64,000 nt of DNA, taken from contig KV748205.1 of NCBI GenBank assembly GCA_001692895.1, positions 1,826,798-1,890,797 of the forward strand. The letters are read 5' to 3'. The stretch is from Cenococcum geophilum 1.58 (lineage: Eukaryota > Ascomycota > Dothideomycetes > Gloniales > Gloniaceae). Position numbers and translations under genes: made by a program. The notes beneath the pieces were generated by a model. That model was given only the letters and a program-made list of their open reading frames with translations, was not told where the DNA came from and did no database searches. This document shows positions 9,669-24,040 of the stretch, one piece after another (the stretch's first letter is position 1; every line of letters starts with the position of its first letter).

Positions 9669-12600
9669 TAATTAATTATTCATTGCTTAACGTCCGATTC
9701 GGATCCCTATTGGGCCCACGCGGACTACTCCTTATTTACATATGGGGAGAAAACTCTATTTAAGAAAATGAGAAAACCCCGTGATCCATCTCCCCGCCTT
9801 TTGGGACTCGCCTGCGGAGCGCCTGCGAGTCACCTGTGGTGCTCTACTACCTTACTTTTTGACCTCCTTGGGAACCACTGCTGCCGTAACAAGCCTACGG
9901 ACGCGCTAGTATTGCAAACTTAACTCTACTACTGTAAAGTTATTAGGGGGCGCCTGATCCTCGCCCCTTTGCCTTCTATTACTATTTCCTTTATAACCCG
10001 GAACTGGTCTAGTATATTTTAGCTAATAAGCTACTAGGTAACCGCCTTAAGACCTTTTTATATTAAGAGTAGTGTATTATAGTTCTCTGTGCTAGCTACT
10101 AAGAGCATTATTTCTTAGTTAGTGTATAGGGGGCATAACAGTATTATATGCTTTAGTGTCTGTCTTAGCCAGCCATATTTGCATCTTAGGCTACCTACTA
10201 GGACACCCACCTAGTGGAGCCAATCTTTTAGTCCTATTATTCCTATTCTTAAGAGTGTTGCTATTATATTTTCTGCCTTTGTTAGGCCTTCTTAGAGCCC
10301 TTAGGTGTTTACCCCCTATAGCATTAACTATGCTACGGCTTAGGATCCTCTTGCCTAAGATAGCCTCTGTACCTTTAACTCCTATACACCTCTTTAGTAT
10401 TAGTCCAACCAGTATTATGCTACGGTAGATGGTTTCCTAGTACTCTTTTATGCTCTACTTTAGCTCCTTTCTCTCTCTTACTATTGTCTTTGCTAGTCTC
10501 TTATATGTCTCTCCTCCTCCTTAATATGGGCCTAGGCCCTAGCACAGCACCATTTCTCTTCTGCTTTCTCTACCTGTTTCTCTAATATATCTTCCCTACT
10601 TTAGGGTTATTAGTTTACTCTCCTATAGGGCGCCCTAGGGTTACTCCATAGTTTGTTTAGGCGTGTCTTAATATACTTTATAATATTAGAATTACGCTCC
10701 CTTTACACCCTTTATATTGCAGCGGCTTTAATATATAATTATAGGGGGGGGATATTAGCTTCCTTCTTAAGCAGAGCTATAGCCGTTTGCTTATACCCAC
10801 CTATTATACTCTAGAGGCAGGCTATTTAGACCTTTTAGAGTGGTTTAAGAAGTAATTTAGGGGGGCCTTTTTCGGTTTCTCCTATGGCCCAAATACTGGA
10901 TCTATACGTTATGGTTGGCCGGACAACTGCTATATATAGTAGGCGTGACCTCTAGAAGCATAGACCCTATATAGAGTTAACGATCCTAGACATTGTAATA
11001 TACTATACTTAGCCCTTACGGGCCGCTTATAACGTATATGCGCTCTACCGGAGCTTACTGTCTACCTATACTCCTAATACCCTTAGGCCTTAAACTGGTT
11101 AACCCCTAAAGCCTTAAATATAGATTGCATACTAGAGATCTATAGATTGGTTGCGTTTTCTTATAAAATGGATTAGCTAGTATTTCTTTAGTGAGAATTA
11201 GACTCTATGTCGTCTTGCCTATTCTATATAGGTGTTATAGGCTTTCTCTAGTGATCTGCAATTCTCTATGGCTGTTAGACCGTATATAATTAGGTTTGTG
11301 TTATTAATAAAGCCTATCCCCTAGGTCGCCCCTTCCTTAAAGGAGTTAAGTAGGTTGCTTATAAAGAAAAGGAAGAGTATAGGCAAGAGGGGTAATCCTT
11401 ATGGTATTCCTGTTGCAACTGTAATAGGGGGGCTCTGGTATCCGCTAAAGACTAGTAATGTTTCTTTCTAGCCTATAAACCCTTAAATAAATTATATAAT
11501 CTATTCTAGGAAGCCCTTTACTCTAAGGATATATAGGAGGCGCTTATAGGGTATGTTGTCGTAGGCTCTACTAATATCTAAGCTAAGCATTAATACTATA
11601 AAGTCCCTTTATATCGCCCATGCAGATTTAATAGTGGTAGCGAGTAGCGTAAGTGCTGATAGTGTTAAGCGGTTCTTTCTTGCCCCTATTTAACTTTATA
11701 GTAGTAGGGCGTGTTCCTTGGCCGTGTCTGCTATATAGTCCGCTATTACCCTTTCTAAGATCTTGTTAAGGGTGTTTTCTAAGGCAATAGGGCGGTAGCT
11801 TCCTGGGATTAAGTAATCTACTTTACCTTCTTTTTATAGGACAACCGTTGTTATAGATCTTCTAAGTTATAGGTAGTAGCTTATAGCAGAGCATGCTCTG
11901 GCTATATCTATAAGCTAAGGTGCTATAAGTGGTCTATAGGTCTTTAAGGCCTTATTTAGAATTCTATCTAGTCCTAGTACTATATTATTTAAAAGGCGGC
12001 TAATAGTTCTGGCTATTTCCTCTGTTGTTATATCGCTGTTAACCCGCAGGCGAGTTACTGGTATGTTACCCGTAATGTTACTAAGGTCTGCTAGAGCCGG
12101 TTAGGGGAAGAATCTTTCTATAAGGATCTTTGCCTTCTTATTATTGTTATTAGTGGTCTAAGCTTCCCCTGCTCTTTATAGGGGTAGTAGGTATAGGTCT
12201 TCTACTAGGCGCCCTGCCTTTTTCTTTACCTATTTTGTTATGGCCCAAAGGCCTTTATTATAGGGGAGGCTCGGGTTAGAAGTATGCTTGTTTATAAACC
12301 GTCTCTAGTTATTTCTTACTTTTTTTTTAGGGTATTCTTTAACTAGTTTCTTATATCTTTATATTATCTCTTATCTTTAGGGTTATAGCTGCTTATATAT
12401 TTCCTTCTTACTCGTTATTGGCTGGCAATAAGAACCGTGTATTATGCGGACTATACATATCGCGTATAGGGGCCTAATTTTGAGACTAGGTAGTGCTCTT
12501 CCAGCCCATTTTTAATTGCTGCCTAGATCCTTTCTAGTCTTTGGTTAATTTCCTTAGGGGTGGCTAATAAGCCTCGCTTATTTGGTATCGGGTGGATTTC

Positions 12601-15215
12601 TTCTAGGTCTTAAAGTTATTATTTAACTATATTAAGGAAACTGTCTATCTTAAGCTTCCTTATTACGTACCTTTTGCTATTTAGTTACGCCTTAATATCT
12701 AAATCTAGCTGTATCTGGATGAGGATATGGTCTAAGGTAAGTGCCTATTCTTCTTTAGGGTTGCACCTTTCAAGTCTCTAGTATAGGCCTTTGTCTATAA
12801 ATATAAGGTCAATTGTACTTCTAGCGGTGCCTTATTACCATATAATTACTCCTAGGGGGGTAGCTAGCTTAAGGCCCTAGATGTTTATAGCTTTTAGTAG
12901 GCACTCTACCTGTTAATTAGCAGCAATATAGATACCCCCCTACCGCGGGTAGTGGAGGTTTATATCTCCTAATAGGATAGACTTTAGGCCTTCGGTTTCT
13001 AGTAAGCTTATTACTAATATAATGTTCTCTGTTTATAGGACCCCTTCTACCCTTAGGTTATATACATTAATAATTTATACCAGTCCCCTATATGTCTGGA
13101 TTATTATAACTATAATATCTGGGTTAACTGCCTATTATAACTATAAGGATAGGCTAATAGCCTTACTAATTATAAAGCACATGTATATAGCTGCTTTTAG
13201 TTTATATAGGAGCTAGAATCCTTAGGGGCAGTATGTTAATTATATGTAGGTATTATAATACGGCTCTTATATAGTAAGGATATAGTATTTCTCTAGGTCT
13301 AGACTGTCTAGTAGGGGCCTTATAAGGCGGTGGTTTATATTGCCGTAATTATACTATATAATGGATAGGTGGCGGACCCCCGGCGAGGGTCCTTCGTCTT
13401 TCCTTTATTTCTTACTTCTTCTATTTCTACTTTCTTTAAAATATTTAGAACTTCTATCTCTTGTAACTACACCTTAGTTACTACTTATTTTATATAGAGC
13501 TTTTTATTCCTATATCTTATGTTCCTACTAGCGCTTCTAAGTCTAAATCTGTTATTAACTCCGGTTCTTCCCCTAATCTTACTGGTCGGCTATATACCCT
13601 TTATGGGTTGGCTGCAAATATTATATTTACTACGTTAAGTCTAATTCTTAATTATCCTGGTTTTAAGCTTGCTGTAGTTATCTATAAGGGTCTTCCTATA
13701 GGGCGTCCTCTCCCTTATGTCCCCTGTGACCTTTAAGTCCCTATTTAATCTAGTAATATCACGCGACGTCGCTTCTGGCCCGTTAAGGCTTGGGATAGCT
13801 GGCCTAGCCCCCTAGTATTAAAGGTAGGAAACGCTAGAAAGGCACCTGCGTCCCCCTAGCTTATCGCCTATTATTTCTATTCGTATAACCTAGCGTGTAG
13901 TTATTCCCGTAGCTGTTAAGCCCTTGCCTTCCGTCTCCTGTATTTAATATAGTCTTTTCTCTCCTACGCCTTATATGTGCTTTAGTGGCAGTTTGCGCAT
14001 TTTATTTAGTCTTAATTTAAGCAGTGTCTTATATTATAGGGGCCTATATAGTGGCCGCAGCACACCTATACTGCGTATGTGGTTTAGGTATATCCCTATT
14101 ATGCGCAGCGATAGCATTAATCTAGGCGTAATCTGTGGTTGTATAGCCTTATGTTGTATATAAGGCCATTTATAATTATTCCTTTTTAGATAAGGAGTTT
14201 TTATATTCCTAGCGTGTGTGTGCTGATAATGAGGGAGCTATGCGTTTGTCTGGCGTCTCCCTAGCGAGTCTTTAGCGACCCTTATATCCTCTTATTGTTC
14301 TTATTATATACTTAGTTTATATTTTCCTGTTAAAGCTATTAAATTTGGGTAATCTTAAGACCTAGTATAAGGCGTTCCGTTTATTTTACTATCTTATATA
14401 TAATTACTATATTATCCGCCTAGCGTCCCTTTTTTACCCTAAGGCTTATAGGAACCACTAGGACTTTAACTAGGTAATCTTTACGGAGCACTTTTATGCT
14501 AATACGTTCTCCTAGCCTATCCCCTACCCTTACGGCTTACTCCTTTACCTATTAGTCCTTTAGGGTAACTCTAATGTCTCCACTCCTAAGGTGTTGGACT
14601 ATAATAGTGTTATAAACCTCTTTACAAATCTCTATAAGAACTTCTATTTCTAATTATCCCCTAAGCCCCTCTGCTTTTTTTATATTTGGTTATATTATAA
14701 TTATATGCCCGGTTATTATCTTAAGGGGGGTAGGTTCCCTGTGCTGTAGAAGCGCAGCTATGGCGGCCCAGGTACGGTTTACCGGTAAAAAGGAGTTTTA
14801 TTTATTTTTAATTTTACTTAGCCGTTAAAGGATTTAATTAAGGGTTTGCTAGAGGGGCGCTTAAGGTTTACTAGACTAGCGGAGCTATTCTGCTAGCTAT
14901 ATTAGTTCGTTATAGCTAACGGTTGCTCCCCCGCAATTGCGGATACTAGACGCGTCTAATAGGCTTTATATTTTGTTAGATGCCTTCTTAATGGAGGTAT
15001 TTCTGCTTTGTAGTGTAGTATTCGCCCGTTCTTATTGTGGAGGGCCATTGCTAGGCGTGGTTCTGGCGGTCGCGCGCGAGTGCGAACCACCGTCGTTCGA
15101 CATGTGCCTCCCCTGCGATGCATGCATCTCAGGGGGATTCTCTGGGTGTTTTTCAGGGTTCTTTTGGTTGGTTTTAGTCTTTTTTGGGCCAGGTGCAGCA
15201 CGAGCTCCTTTAGCC
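9669..15215 (-). mobile_element. Tad1-like LINE (non-LTR retrotransposon), copy 1, RIP-mutated
   Basis: A 5547-bp insertion flanked by a 13-bp direct repeat TAAGTAGTAATAT (9656-9668 and 15216-15228); the related 1700-bp element shows the unoccupied site near 3865. The 5' end is at 15215 and the 3' end at 9669. It is the inverted counterpart of copy 2 at 24041-29584. On the minus strand, ORF1 (gag-like) occupies about 14760-13400. ORF2 follows, with an endonuclease (ILLGDINLHY at about 12955-12985), a reverse transcriptase (LSLDISRAYDNIP near 11590 and GFINNTNLIIYG near 11300) and a C-terminal region to about 9930. The RT catalytic FADD-type motif reads INNT, as expected from G-to-A changes. 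Stops are scattered throughout, so it is non-functional. The first 150 bp (about 15060-15200) keep high GC. Confidence 0.85.
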
Positions 15216-15520
15216 TAAGTAGTAATATATTTTGTATATTATAATTAAACATCTAGTAGAGTATAATCGCGATATCTAGCATAAAAGTATAAGATCTTAA
15301 TTTTCTACTAAGATTTTAAAAGGCTTTAGAGATTAAATTTAACCACCTCCCCCCCAACCACTATAACACTATTAAATTCCATCTAAACTAGATTATACTG
15401 CGATTAATAAGTATATTTAAAAGCTTTTCCGCGTTATAGATAGAGCCTATAAGTAGTAGAAGCCAATTAGGTTAGGGGTAATTAATTATATTCCCTAATA
15501 CTAAAAATTAAAAATCTTAT

Positions 15521-15768
15521 TATAGCTAGAATAAGTTGCATTGCAATAGGAGGCAAATTGCCGTCACGTGCGGCAAGCTGCCGTTACGTGTGGCAAGTTG
15601 CCATTATGTGAGGCAAGCTGCCATCACGTGTCGCCGCGGCACTAGCGTGGCAAGGAACCTTAGGTCCCTCACCCTTCTTTGTATTAAAAGATAACATCTA
15701 TTTATAACACTGTATAGTATATATCATTGTAATATATATATTCTGCACGTTGTTAAAGTATACTAACA
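15521..15768 (+). repeat. 5' LTR of the copia element
   Basis: 248 bp, beginning TATAGCTAGAATAAG (an original TG start is inferred, changed to TA by RIP) and ending TACTAACA. It contains short degenerate repeats of GGCAA(G/A)TTGCCGT between about 15550 and 15635. Confidence 0.88.
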
Positions 15769-18700
15769 CTAATTAGTAAGCGCGTATAGATTAGGAAACA
15801 CGCAGATAGCTTAGAAAATAGTTATACTGTCCACCTTACAGCAGATTAGAAGATAGTTGTACTTATCCACCTTTTATATCAGCCTATTTCAGTTAAAAAG
15901 AAGAAGAGAAACCACCTAGAAGTACTTGTTTAGTATCCATAATAACTTCTAGATATCTTATTCTATTTATTTTAGAGGACCACTGCGCAAAACACCTTAT
16001 CCTACTTAACCGCCCCTTTAAACCTCCTTAACCGCCTCCTTAACCACTCCCCTACCTTTACCCTATAAACACCCTTATTTACCTAAATAATATATAAGAT
16101 ATAAGATATTAGGAACAGAGAAAGACTGGGAGGAAGAAGTAGCTAAATAGGAAGATAGAATTAACCTAACAGAAGCCTCCAAGGACAACTTAACTAACTA
16201 CCTATAATGTAAGATGTACCTATATATAGAGATATATAACTAGCTTAACTTAACACTCTAGAAATCATTCTAGGGAGATTTTAAAGACTTTACGGTTAAT
16301 ATCTTTACGTAAATCCCCTTATACTGGCTTTAGCAACTATATAACTACCTAAACATTAAAGGAGTATAGGTTAATATTAACTATAAATAAAATAAAACAC
16401 TCCCTTAGTCTTTATATAATATAGTATAAGAAGAAGACTAAACTAAATAGAGTAAAAAGATAATTAAATTAGCCAATAATAAGTATAGACCGACGCTATT
16501 AAGATTAATTAAGGTATATATAACAGAGGGTACCCTAGAGGAGTAATAATAAGCTAAAACTACCGTAACCCAACTAACCGGTACACCGACTACCTCTACC
16601 TTTATACTATCTATTATACCTTAATCTACGACTACGTCTACCTTTACACTATCTGCTACGCCTTAACTCGTAATAATAATACAGCAACTCTACGTATAGT
16701 CTATAGATAAGGAGAACCGCCCTATTACTATAACTAGCTATAGTAAGGAAATTGCAAATGCAGCCAAGATATATATAGAGGAGCAGAAATACAGTAGCAT
16801 AAACGAAAGCCTTAACTATAAATTAACAATATTCTATAACATCTATAATTAAGCGGACGTACCCCAAGAAGCCTACCTTAAGGCATTCCCTACTATGCTA
16901 AAAGGACTAGCTTTAGACCACTTCTATATAAACCAACTATCCTACCTACTATTTGCTAAAGCTTATAAGCACCTTTGGAATTTCTTTAAAGGACTAGGAT
17001 TTTAATGCAAGAATCTGGACGAATAGAATACCATTACACTTATAATAGTAATGGCAGAAAATATAGACAAGTCTATAAGCGAATATCTCTAATTATTAAT
17101 CTATAGACTTTATTAACTATAGTATAGCCTTAGACCCACCTTACAAACTATAGACTTCCTTTATAATAAAATCGTTACTTCTTGCTAGGGAATACTAGCA
17201 TATAGATATGCAGTCTCTAACCTACTGGATAACCTTAAAGCCCTTATTAATAAACTCTAATCGTCTATTATAGTATACGAGAAAGAGTATATAAAGAAGA
17301 TATAAGCCTTCTTTACAGACCGACGATTTTATAAAAGAGATAATAACTATGACTATAGTAACCGTAGCAACCCTCCGTATAACCGCAACCGAAAGAAACT
17401 ACGTTGCTTTATATATAATAGGGAAGGATACCGCTTATAGAGACATACTAAGGAGGAGTAAGAAGAGTTTAAAGCTAAGTTTAGAACTGCCAATAGAGAT
17501 AGGTTTAGCAAATTTAATAACCGATTTAAGAAATAACTTAACTAATATATTATGGATTACGAGGATAACAATACCAACTTAGAAGAAGAGCTTAAGGAAG
17601 CTTTTTAAGCACTAACTATTAATGTAAGTTATAAGGCAACTGATAAGAACTTATAACTAAATATTGATCACTACTATACCTCCCTCGGCTAAGTGGAATA
17701 GCAGAAAGCGATTTCTATAGCCGCCACCCTAGCTAATAAAGCCTTTAGCCATTTGGTTATAACCATAGACAATATAGTACCTCTTATAACCGACTAGGAC
17801 CCCTTTACCTACAATATAACCACATCTACGTCCCGCTATACTGCAGACAAGTTTATAGGCATAATGATTAACACAGGAGCATTTAAACAATCCACAGCAG
17901 GATATAGCCAATTCTTGGCATTCTAGAGACTCGATACTAATGTATAGCTTAATACTACTATATAAGGCATAGTTAACGTATAGTTCGGTATTAGATTAAC
18001 CTTATTAATTAAATTAGCTAAAGTAACTACCCTAATTGGCATAATCAAGTTTCATATTATTAAGGTCGACACCCTATTTTTACTTTGCTTGGCAGATATA
18101 GATTACCTATAAGTATACTATAACAACCTAAAAAATATGCTAATCACCCCTCGGAGCGAAGTACCCGTTGTATATTACTTTGGCCACCCTTTCCTACTTT
18201 AGAACACATCCCTATATACTTATTTAACTAAGTTATTTAAATAAAACCCCTGCTACCTTACCAACGTAGAATTAAAACGACTATATCGCCGTTTTGGCCA
18301 CCCTTTAGTTAAGCGTCTTGTATAAATACTTAAACGCTTAGGATACGATATTAATAGTAAGACCTTAGATTATTTTATACGCTACTACCACCATTATTAA
18401 AAACATGGAAAGTCACCTAGTAGATTTAGATTTACCTTATATAATGATATTAATTTCAACTATTTAATCGTGGTTGATATTATGTATATTAATAGCGCTC
18501 CCCTTCTATATATTATTAATAAAGGAACACGATTTTAAACTGGTAAATAGCTGTAAAATATTAGCGCAAAATATATATGGGATGTATTACAAATATGCTG
18601 GATTAATATATACCTAGGACCCCCTAATATTATTATATATAATACAGGTAAGAACTTTATAAGTAAGGAATTTAAACAATACGCTATAATATTTGGAACA

Positions 18701-21109
18701 GCTATAAAAAGCGTACCTATTAAAGCCCACAATTTAGTCAGAATGGTAGAACGCTACTATAGCCCCCTCCATTGTATATACCACATCATTACTACGGAAC
18801 TACCAGACATTAGTAAGGACATGGCCCTATAAATAGCTTTTAAAGCAATTAACGATTCCGCAGGCCCTGACGGTCTTATACCTACCTTACTAGTATTTAG
18901 AGCTTACCCACGCATGGTGAAATCCGACGCACCTAATCCTACGGTTGTATAACGAGCAATAGCTCTTAAAAAGGCTATAGAAGAAGTTAAGAAGCTTAGA
19001 GCTAAGCGCTAGGTAGCAGATGCCTTTAATATACGCAACGGACCTAAGACAACCGCGATTTATAAACTACCACTTAACTTACCCGTATTGGTATAGAGAG
19101 AAGGACCTATAGGCTAACCTAGTTACTAGTCTGGTTCGCATAACCTACTTAATATTAAAAATAAGACCTATACTATATAACTTCCCTATGGACCTACTAA
19201 CTTCCGCAGCACAGTTGTAAAACTATATTTAGTAGACCCTAAGATTATAGAGGATATATAGCTAGAAGATGATAAAAGCGAACTACCCTAAACTAAGCCT
19301 AAACCCCTACCTTAAACTAAGCCTAGACCTTAACCTGTTAAGCGTAAAAGAGGTAGACCACGTAAGTACCCTATTAAAGCGAATACCGCGAATATCTTAA
19401 TATATCTATAAGATGAGGATAATAATCAACTCACAAATTCTAATTAGTTTGTAGTATTACGCCAGAAGGAAATTAAGGGATTACTTAAGAAAGGAGTTTT
19501 TAAACTGGTTAACCCTAAAGATATACCGCAAAGTAATAGAGTATTTAACTCTAGATTTATTAACGAGATTAAGAACCCTGGCACTAATAAAGCCTTTAAG
19601 AAGTTAAGACTAGTTATATAGGCATATAACGACCTAGAGAAAGACCTTATACTAACCCAATTACCTACAATTCAACGAGTCAGCCAACGCCTTATCCTCT
19701 GCATTATAGCTATAACTTAGGACAATAGTAAACATCTCTACTTACGAGATATTTTATAGGCCTATATACAATTAGCTATAAAATTAAATTAAGACTTTTA
19801 CATCAGAGCACCTCTTAAACTTGGTATAGCATTTAGAGTCTTACAAGGTACAATCTTAAAGGTTATCAGACCTTTATACGGCATTCCTAAGGCAGGCAAT
19901 TATTGGTTTAAGACTTACTATAACCACTATATTAAAGAACTAAACATAAGCCAATCCACTTACAACCCCTGCCTACTTTACCTTAATAACCCTATAAACT
20001 TTGGAATAGTTAGTCTATAGACTAATAATACCCTCCTATTAGCTAACCTAGTCTTTATAGCTTTGGAATAGGAGAAGATTAAAAAAGCTAAGTTCCTAAC
20101 TAAGGAATGTGAGTAACTCACGCCAGAGTACCCAATTAAGTTCAACGGAGGCATTATCTAATAATAGGATTATGTGATTACGCTTATATAGGAGCGCCAA
20201 TGCTAGAACTTAACCCTTGTTAATATTAAGGAAGCTATCACAATAACTAGCTCTAGAGGTACTATCCGTATAGCACTTATATTTAAGGACTAATATATCG
20301 CCTAACGAGCAAGAGAAGCCTATATTACGTCCATATGCCAACCTAAAGCCTCTTTTAATTTATTTTATGCTGCCTAGGTAATTAACCCTAATAAGAAAGA
20401 CGCAAAACTGCTTAATAAGAGGATTTAGTAGCAAATTGAGAACCTAATAAGAGGTTTAAGCTTTGTTAAACTCGACATAAAGATATTACAACTACTTATA
20501 TTTACTAATTCCTTATTTACAAATAATAAGGACCTCTTATTACAGATTAGATATATCCTAATACTAGCAGACTTATTAAATAAGGCAAACATCGTCTACT
20601 GGTCCTTAGTTAAGTGTAAGAGAATCACTAGAAGCGTACTAGCCTCCAAATTATATGCTATAGCCTATGGTTTTAACATTAGAGCTGTAATTAAGGCTAT
20701 AGTCAAATTGCAACTTAATATCAGCCTACCGCTTATCCTTTGCACTAATTCTAAGTTGATTTATAAATGCCTTATTAAGCTAGGAACTATATAGGAGAAG
20801 AGACTTATAATTAATGTTATATACCTACGCCAGTTATATAAAAGACGCGAAATAGCTAAGGTTAAGTAAATCAATGGAGACAGCAACCCTATAGACGCTA
20901 TGACTAAAAGCAAACTATTATTAGCCTTTAAGCAACTTATTAACACAAACTAAATTGAGTTAAAGACAGTAGAATGGGTAGAACGTGCTACTGGTAATAG
21001 CACTAGTTTAAAAGCATAGGGTAAGGAAGCAAGGAAGGAAGGAAGGAAGAAGAAGTATATATACGGATTTTTATAATACTAATTCTTTGCGTTTTAAAAG
21101 TACTCCTAG

Positions 21110-21357
21110 TATAGCTAGAATAAGTTATATTACAATAGGAGGCAAATTGCCGTTATATGCGGCAAGCTGCCGTTATATATAGCAAGTTGCCGTTATATAA
21201 GGCAAGCTACTATTACGTGTTGCCGCGGCACTAGCGTAACAAGGAACCTTAGGTCCCTCACCCTTCTTTGTATTAAAAGACAATATCTATCTACAATACT
21301 GCATAGTACATATCATTATGATATATATATTCTACACGTTGTTAAAGTATACTAACA
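21110..21357 (+). repeat. 3' LTR of the copia element
   Basis: 248 bp, the same length as the 5' LTR. It differs mainly by transitions such as CACGTG to TATATG in the GGCAAGCTGCC repeat block, consistent with RIP acting independently on the two copies. Confidence 0.88.
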
Positions 21358-21669
21358 CTTATAAAGCTCTAATCTTACTAAGATCTCTTAAAAACCGGGC
21401 TCTCTAAGGTTCTACTAGCCGTAGACTAATTACCTAATTAGGTTTAGCGCGATTATAATTTAGATTTCCCCTAACTGCGCCAACCTTACTTATTCTATAG
21501 TCTTCCTTTCCTTCGCCTTATATAGCCTTTAAAATAGGCTTAATTAATTGCCTTCTTTATTTACTACTATTAATTAAGGTGGTATAAGGCTTTGCGATAA
21601 GGTCTCCCGTTAGGCTTACTTTAATTAAGGGCTAAGCTAAGTACTAGTAAGCCTTTTATGGCCTCTTAT

Positions 21670-24040
21670 AGGAGGCTTTACAGAGTCCTTTATTAGTTAA
21701 TTTATATAGTGTTTCCCTCTATAGCAGTATATAGAACACTTTATATTTTCTTTTTAATAACTATATTAGTAATTACTATATCCTTATTTATACGTATAGC
21801 TAGTAGGCCGTATAGTAGTTAGGTAAGCTTTTACTACTTTTAAAAGTGGTATAATCTTACTAACGCTTATAGGAATTTGAGCGTTATAAGTCTCTCCTGG
21901 TTTAATAAGCTCGTTGCTAAGAAAGGGCTCTTTTATAATTCCGTATTAAGTATAAATCTTATAGTAGCCTTAATTTCGGATCTTATAAATACAGCCAGGT
22001 ATATAAGAGATCTTAGTAACCTTTTAAAGCTTTTTAGGAATTGGAAAAAGGACTAAGTTGTCTATACTAAATGTAGTAATAGAGTGCTATATACCGTACT
22101 TCTTCTTTATCTAGTCGCGAGAGTAAGCTGATTACTATTAAACTCTCTTATAAATATCTAATATATTATAAATAGAGTCTAACTCTACTAAACGCCTCTA
22201 TAGCTATAGTTCCTTTTAGCGCTCTTTAAGCTTTTTTAATACCTGCCGCTTAAGCTCTAGCTATAGTGGAATAGCGTAAATAGGATTACTAGAGTTCTTA
22301 ATTGCCTAACTTAACTTATACCTAAAAGCAGGTATAACTATATTATAATACTTTTAAAGATCTGCTAGTAAAACGCTGGCTCTACTAGCTTTGCGATAGA
22401 GCTATAATTATAGAGCTTTAATTTAAACCGCAAGATTATCTACAAAGTAGCCTTTAGGGGTATAGTAAAGATTATCTAGATCTTTAATCTAGTCGTTTAG
22501 ATATAATTACTTTTGCTACTAAATAGATTATAGAGCTCTTTTAGCTATACAATGTAGATCTGCAGTAGGTTTAGATCTTACTGCTACTAAGGCTTCGGCC
22601 TCTCTATCTATTATCTTAATCGCCTCTCGCATACTAGCCTCTTAGCTTAGTATAAAAAAGCCTTTTAGTAAAGGTAGAGGCTACCTAAATCTACTTAATC
22701 CTAATGATTAAATTTAACGAGTTCGAATTAAGATTAGTAAGTAATTAGGAGAGAGGCGATTGTTATTAAATAGAGTATAATTTAGAGGAGTCTCTTATCT
22801 TTGCAATCTATTAGGTAAATTATAGTCCTCTTTAAACCAATTACGATCGCCTATAGAGGTAATTCCTAAATCTAGAAGGCTACTATTATTTGAATCCTTA
22901 TCTTCCTTATTAGAAGATTTACCCAAGGTTAAGAGCCAATTACTATTGTCTTCTATATTAGAAATATTATCGCGATCCTTATTGGAAGCGGTAAGGGCGC
23001 TTAAAGCAATAGAGCGATTGTCCTCCTTATTACCCTCCTATTTGGCAGCCTCTTACCTATTACTATTCTCTTCTAGTAGAGGGCCTAAAACTTCCTTATT
23101 GCTATCTAGATCCTTATCCTTAGCTTTAAAGACTTTAGTATTGGGCGGAGGCTCTACTATAGCCCTTAGAGTAGGCGCTACTAAAGTAGAAGCCTAAGGA
23201 TCTCTTCTATATAGAGAGCGAAAAGGCGTACAGCCAATTAATTCGTGGTATGTGCGATTAATTAAGGCCGTAATAATTAGGTAAGCTATTGCCTATTACA
23301 AAGTTCCTAAGAGTTACTTTACTATATAAAGCTTCTTCTTTATAAAGCTATTAGCCTGCTCTACTAGGCCTTATAATTAAGGGTGGCGTAGGCGGCTGTT
23401 AATAACTTTTACTCCGTAGTGACGAAGTAATATAAAAAGGGCGCCTTTAAACTCTATACTGTTATTACTCTACTAAATACACGGGTAAATACTGTGGTAA
23501 TGTATCCATTATAATACGGTAGCAGCGACTTCCTCAGCAGTCTTCTATTTAAGAGAGTAGAGGGCGTAGTATTTACTAAAGTAATCGCGTATCTATAGGA
23601 TCTATTTATATTCGCTGTCGGGCTTAAAGCGCATATTAATTAGATCGCCTTAGATACGATTAAAGGGAGCTAAAGAGATAATTATATTAAGTAGAGGCCT
23701 TATAGTAGAGGAAGCCTTTCTATAAAAATATTAGCATGCGCATACGACTAAGATTTTTTCTAAAAGTAATACTTACTCCTTATAGATTCGACAGTGCTTA
23801 AGCAGCTATTTAACTTTAATAGATCTTATACCGTAATACTTAGTTATAATTATATAGTAAGTCTTCTTCTGTCCTAAGTGTTTAACATCACTATACTTCT
23901 TTATAATTATATCATAAATATCCAGCTTAGGAACCACCTTTAAGGCCTGCTTATTAGGCCCTATTGGGCGCCTTTAAAGACCTTACAGCTTTAGGTAAAC
24001 ATTCTCTCTTATATACTACCGTTAATACAAAATATATATA
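21670..24040 (-). pseudogene. Ginger-like integrase gene, main part (zinc-binding, rve core, C-terminal region)
   Basis: Minus-strand gene of the carrier element, reading from 29690 across the LINE copy into this block. Downstream of 24040 the frame gives KYSDVKHLGQKKTYY and LLKHCRIYKE, an H2C2-type zinc-binding module whose last Cys appears as Tyr. The integrase core follows: GDLINMRFKP (first Asp, about 23640), RDYFSKYYALYSLK, SSNNSIEFKG (second Asp now Asn, about 23470), LLRHYGVKVINSRLRHP and GLVEQAN with the catalytic Glu (about 23370). An acidic, Ser/Asn-rich linker lies at about 22700-23190, and a tail containing KYGIQHSITTFSIDNLVLFP resembles the small beta domain after such integrases. 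The core resembles KRBA2/SCAND3-type and Ginger integrases rather than copia or gypsy pol, and no RT is attached. It is non-functional: stops and D-to-N changes. Confidence 0.72.

Larger units (their letters stand above)
15521..21357 (+). mobile_element. Ty1/copia LTR retrotransposon, RIP-mutated
   Basis: A 5837-bp element with two 248-bp LTRs and a 5-bp TSD CTTAT (15516-15520 and 21358-21362). The uninterrupted site AAAAATCTTACAAAGCTCC is present in the 1700-bp element near 4145. Coding order on the plus strand is gag, protease, integrase, reverse transcriptase/RNase H, which is the copia order. Visible pieces are an integrase H-C region and core around 18280-18780, and an RT region around 19440-20160 with VFNSRFINEIKNPGTNKAF, LTQLPTIQRVSQRLIL, HLYLRDI and IRPLYGIPKAGNYWFKTY. 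The protease active-site triad reads NTGA near 17873 instead of DTGA. Stops occur throughout, mostly where Gln or Trp is expected. It is non-functional. Confidence 0.88.

Noticed and set aside
15521..21357. Short ORFs inside the copia element as host genes
   Set aside because: They are fragments of RIP-mutated gag-pol or antisense noise.
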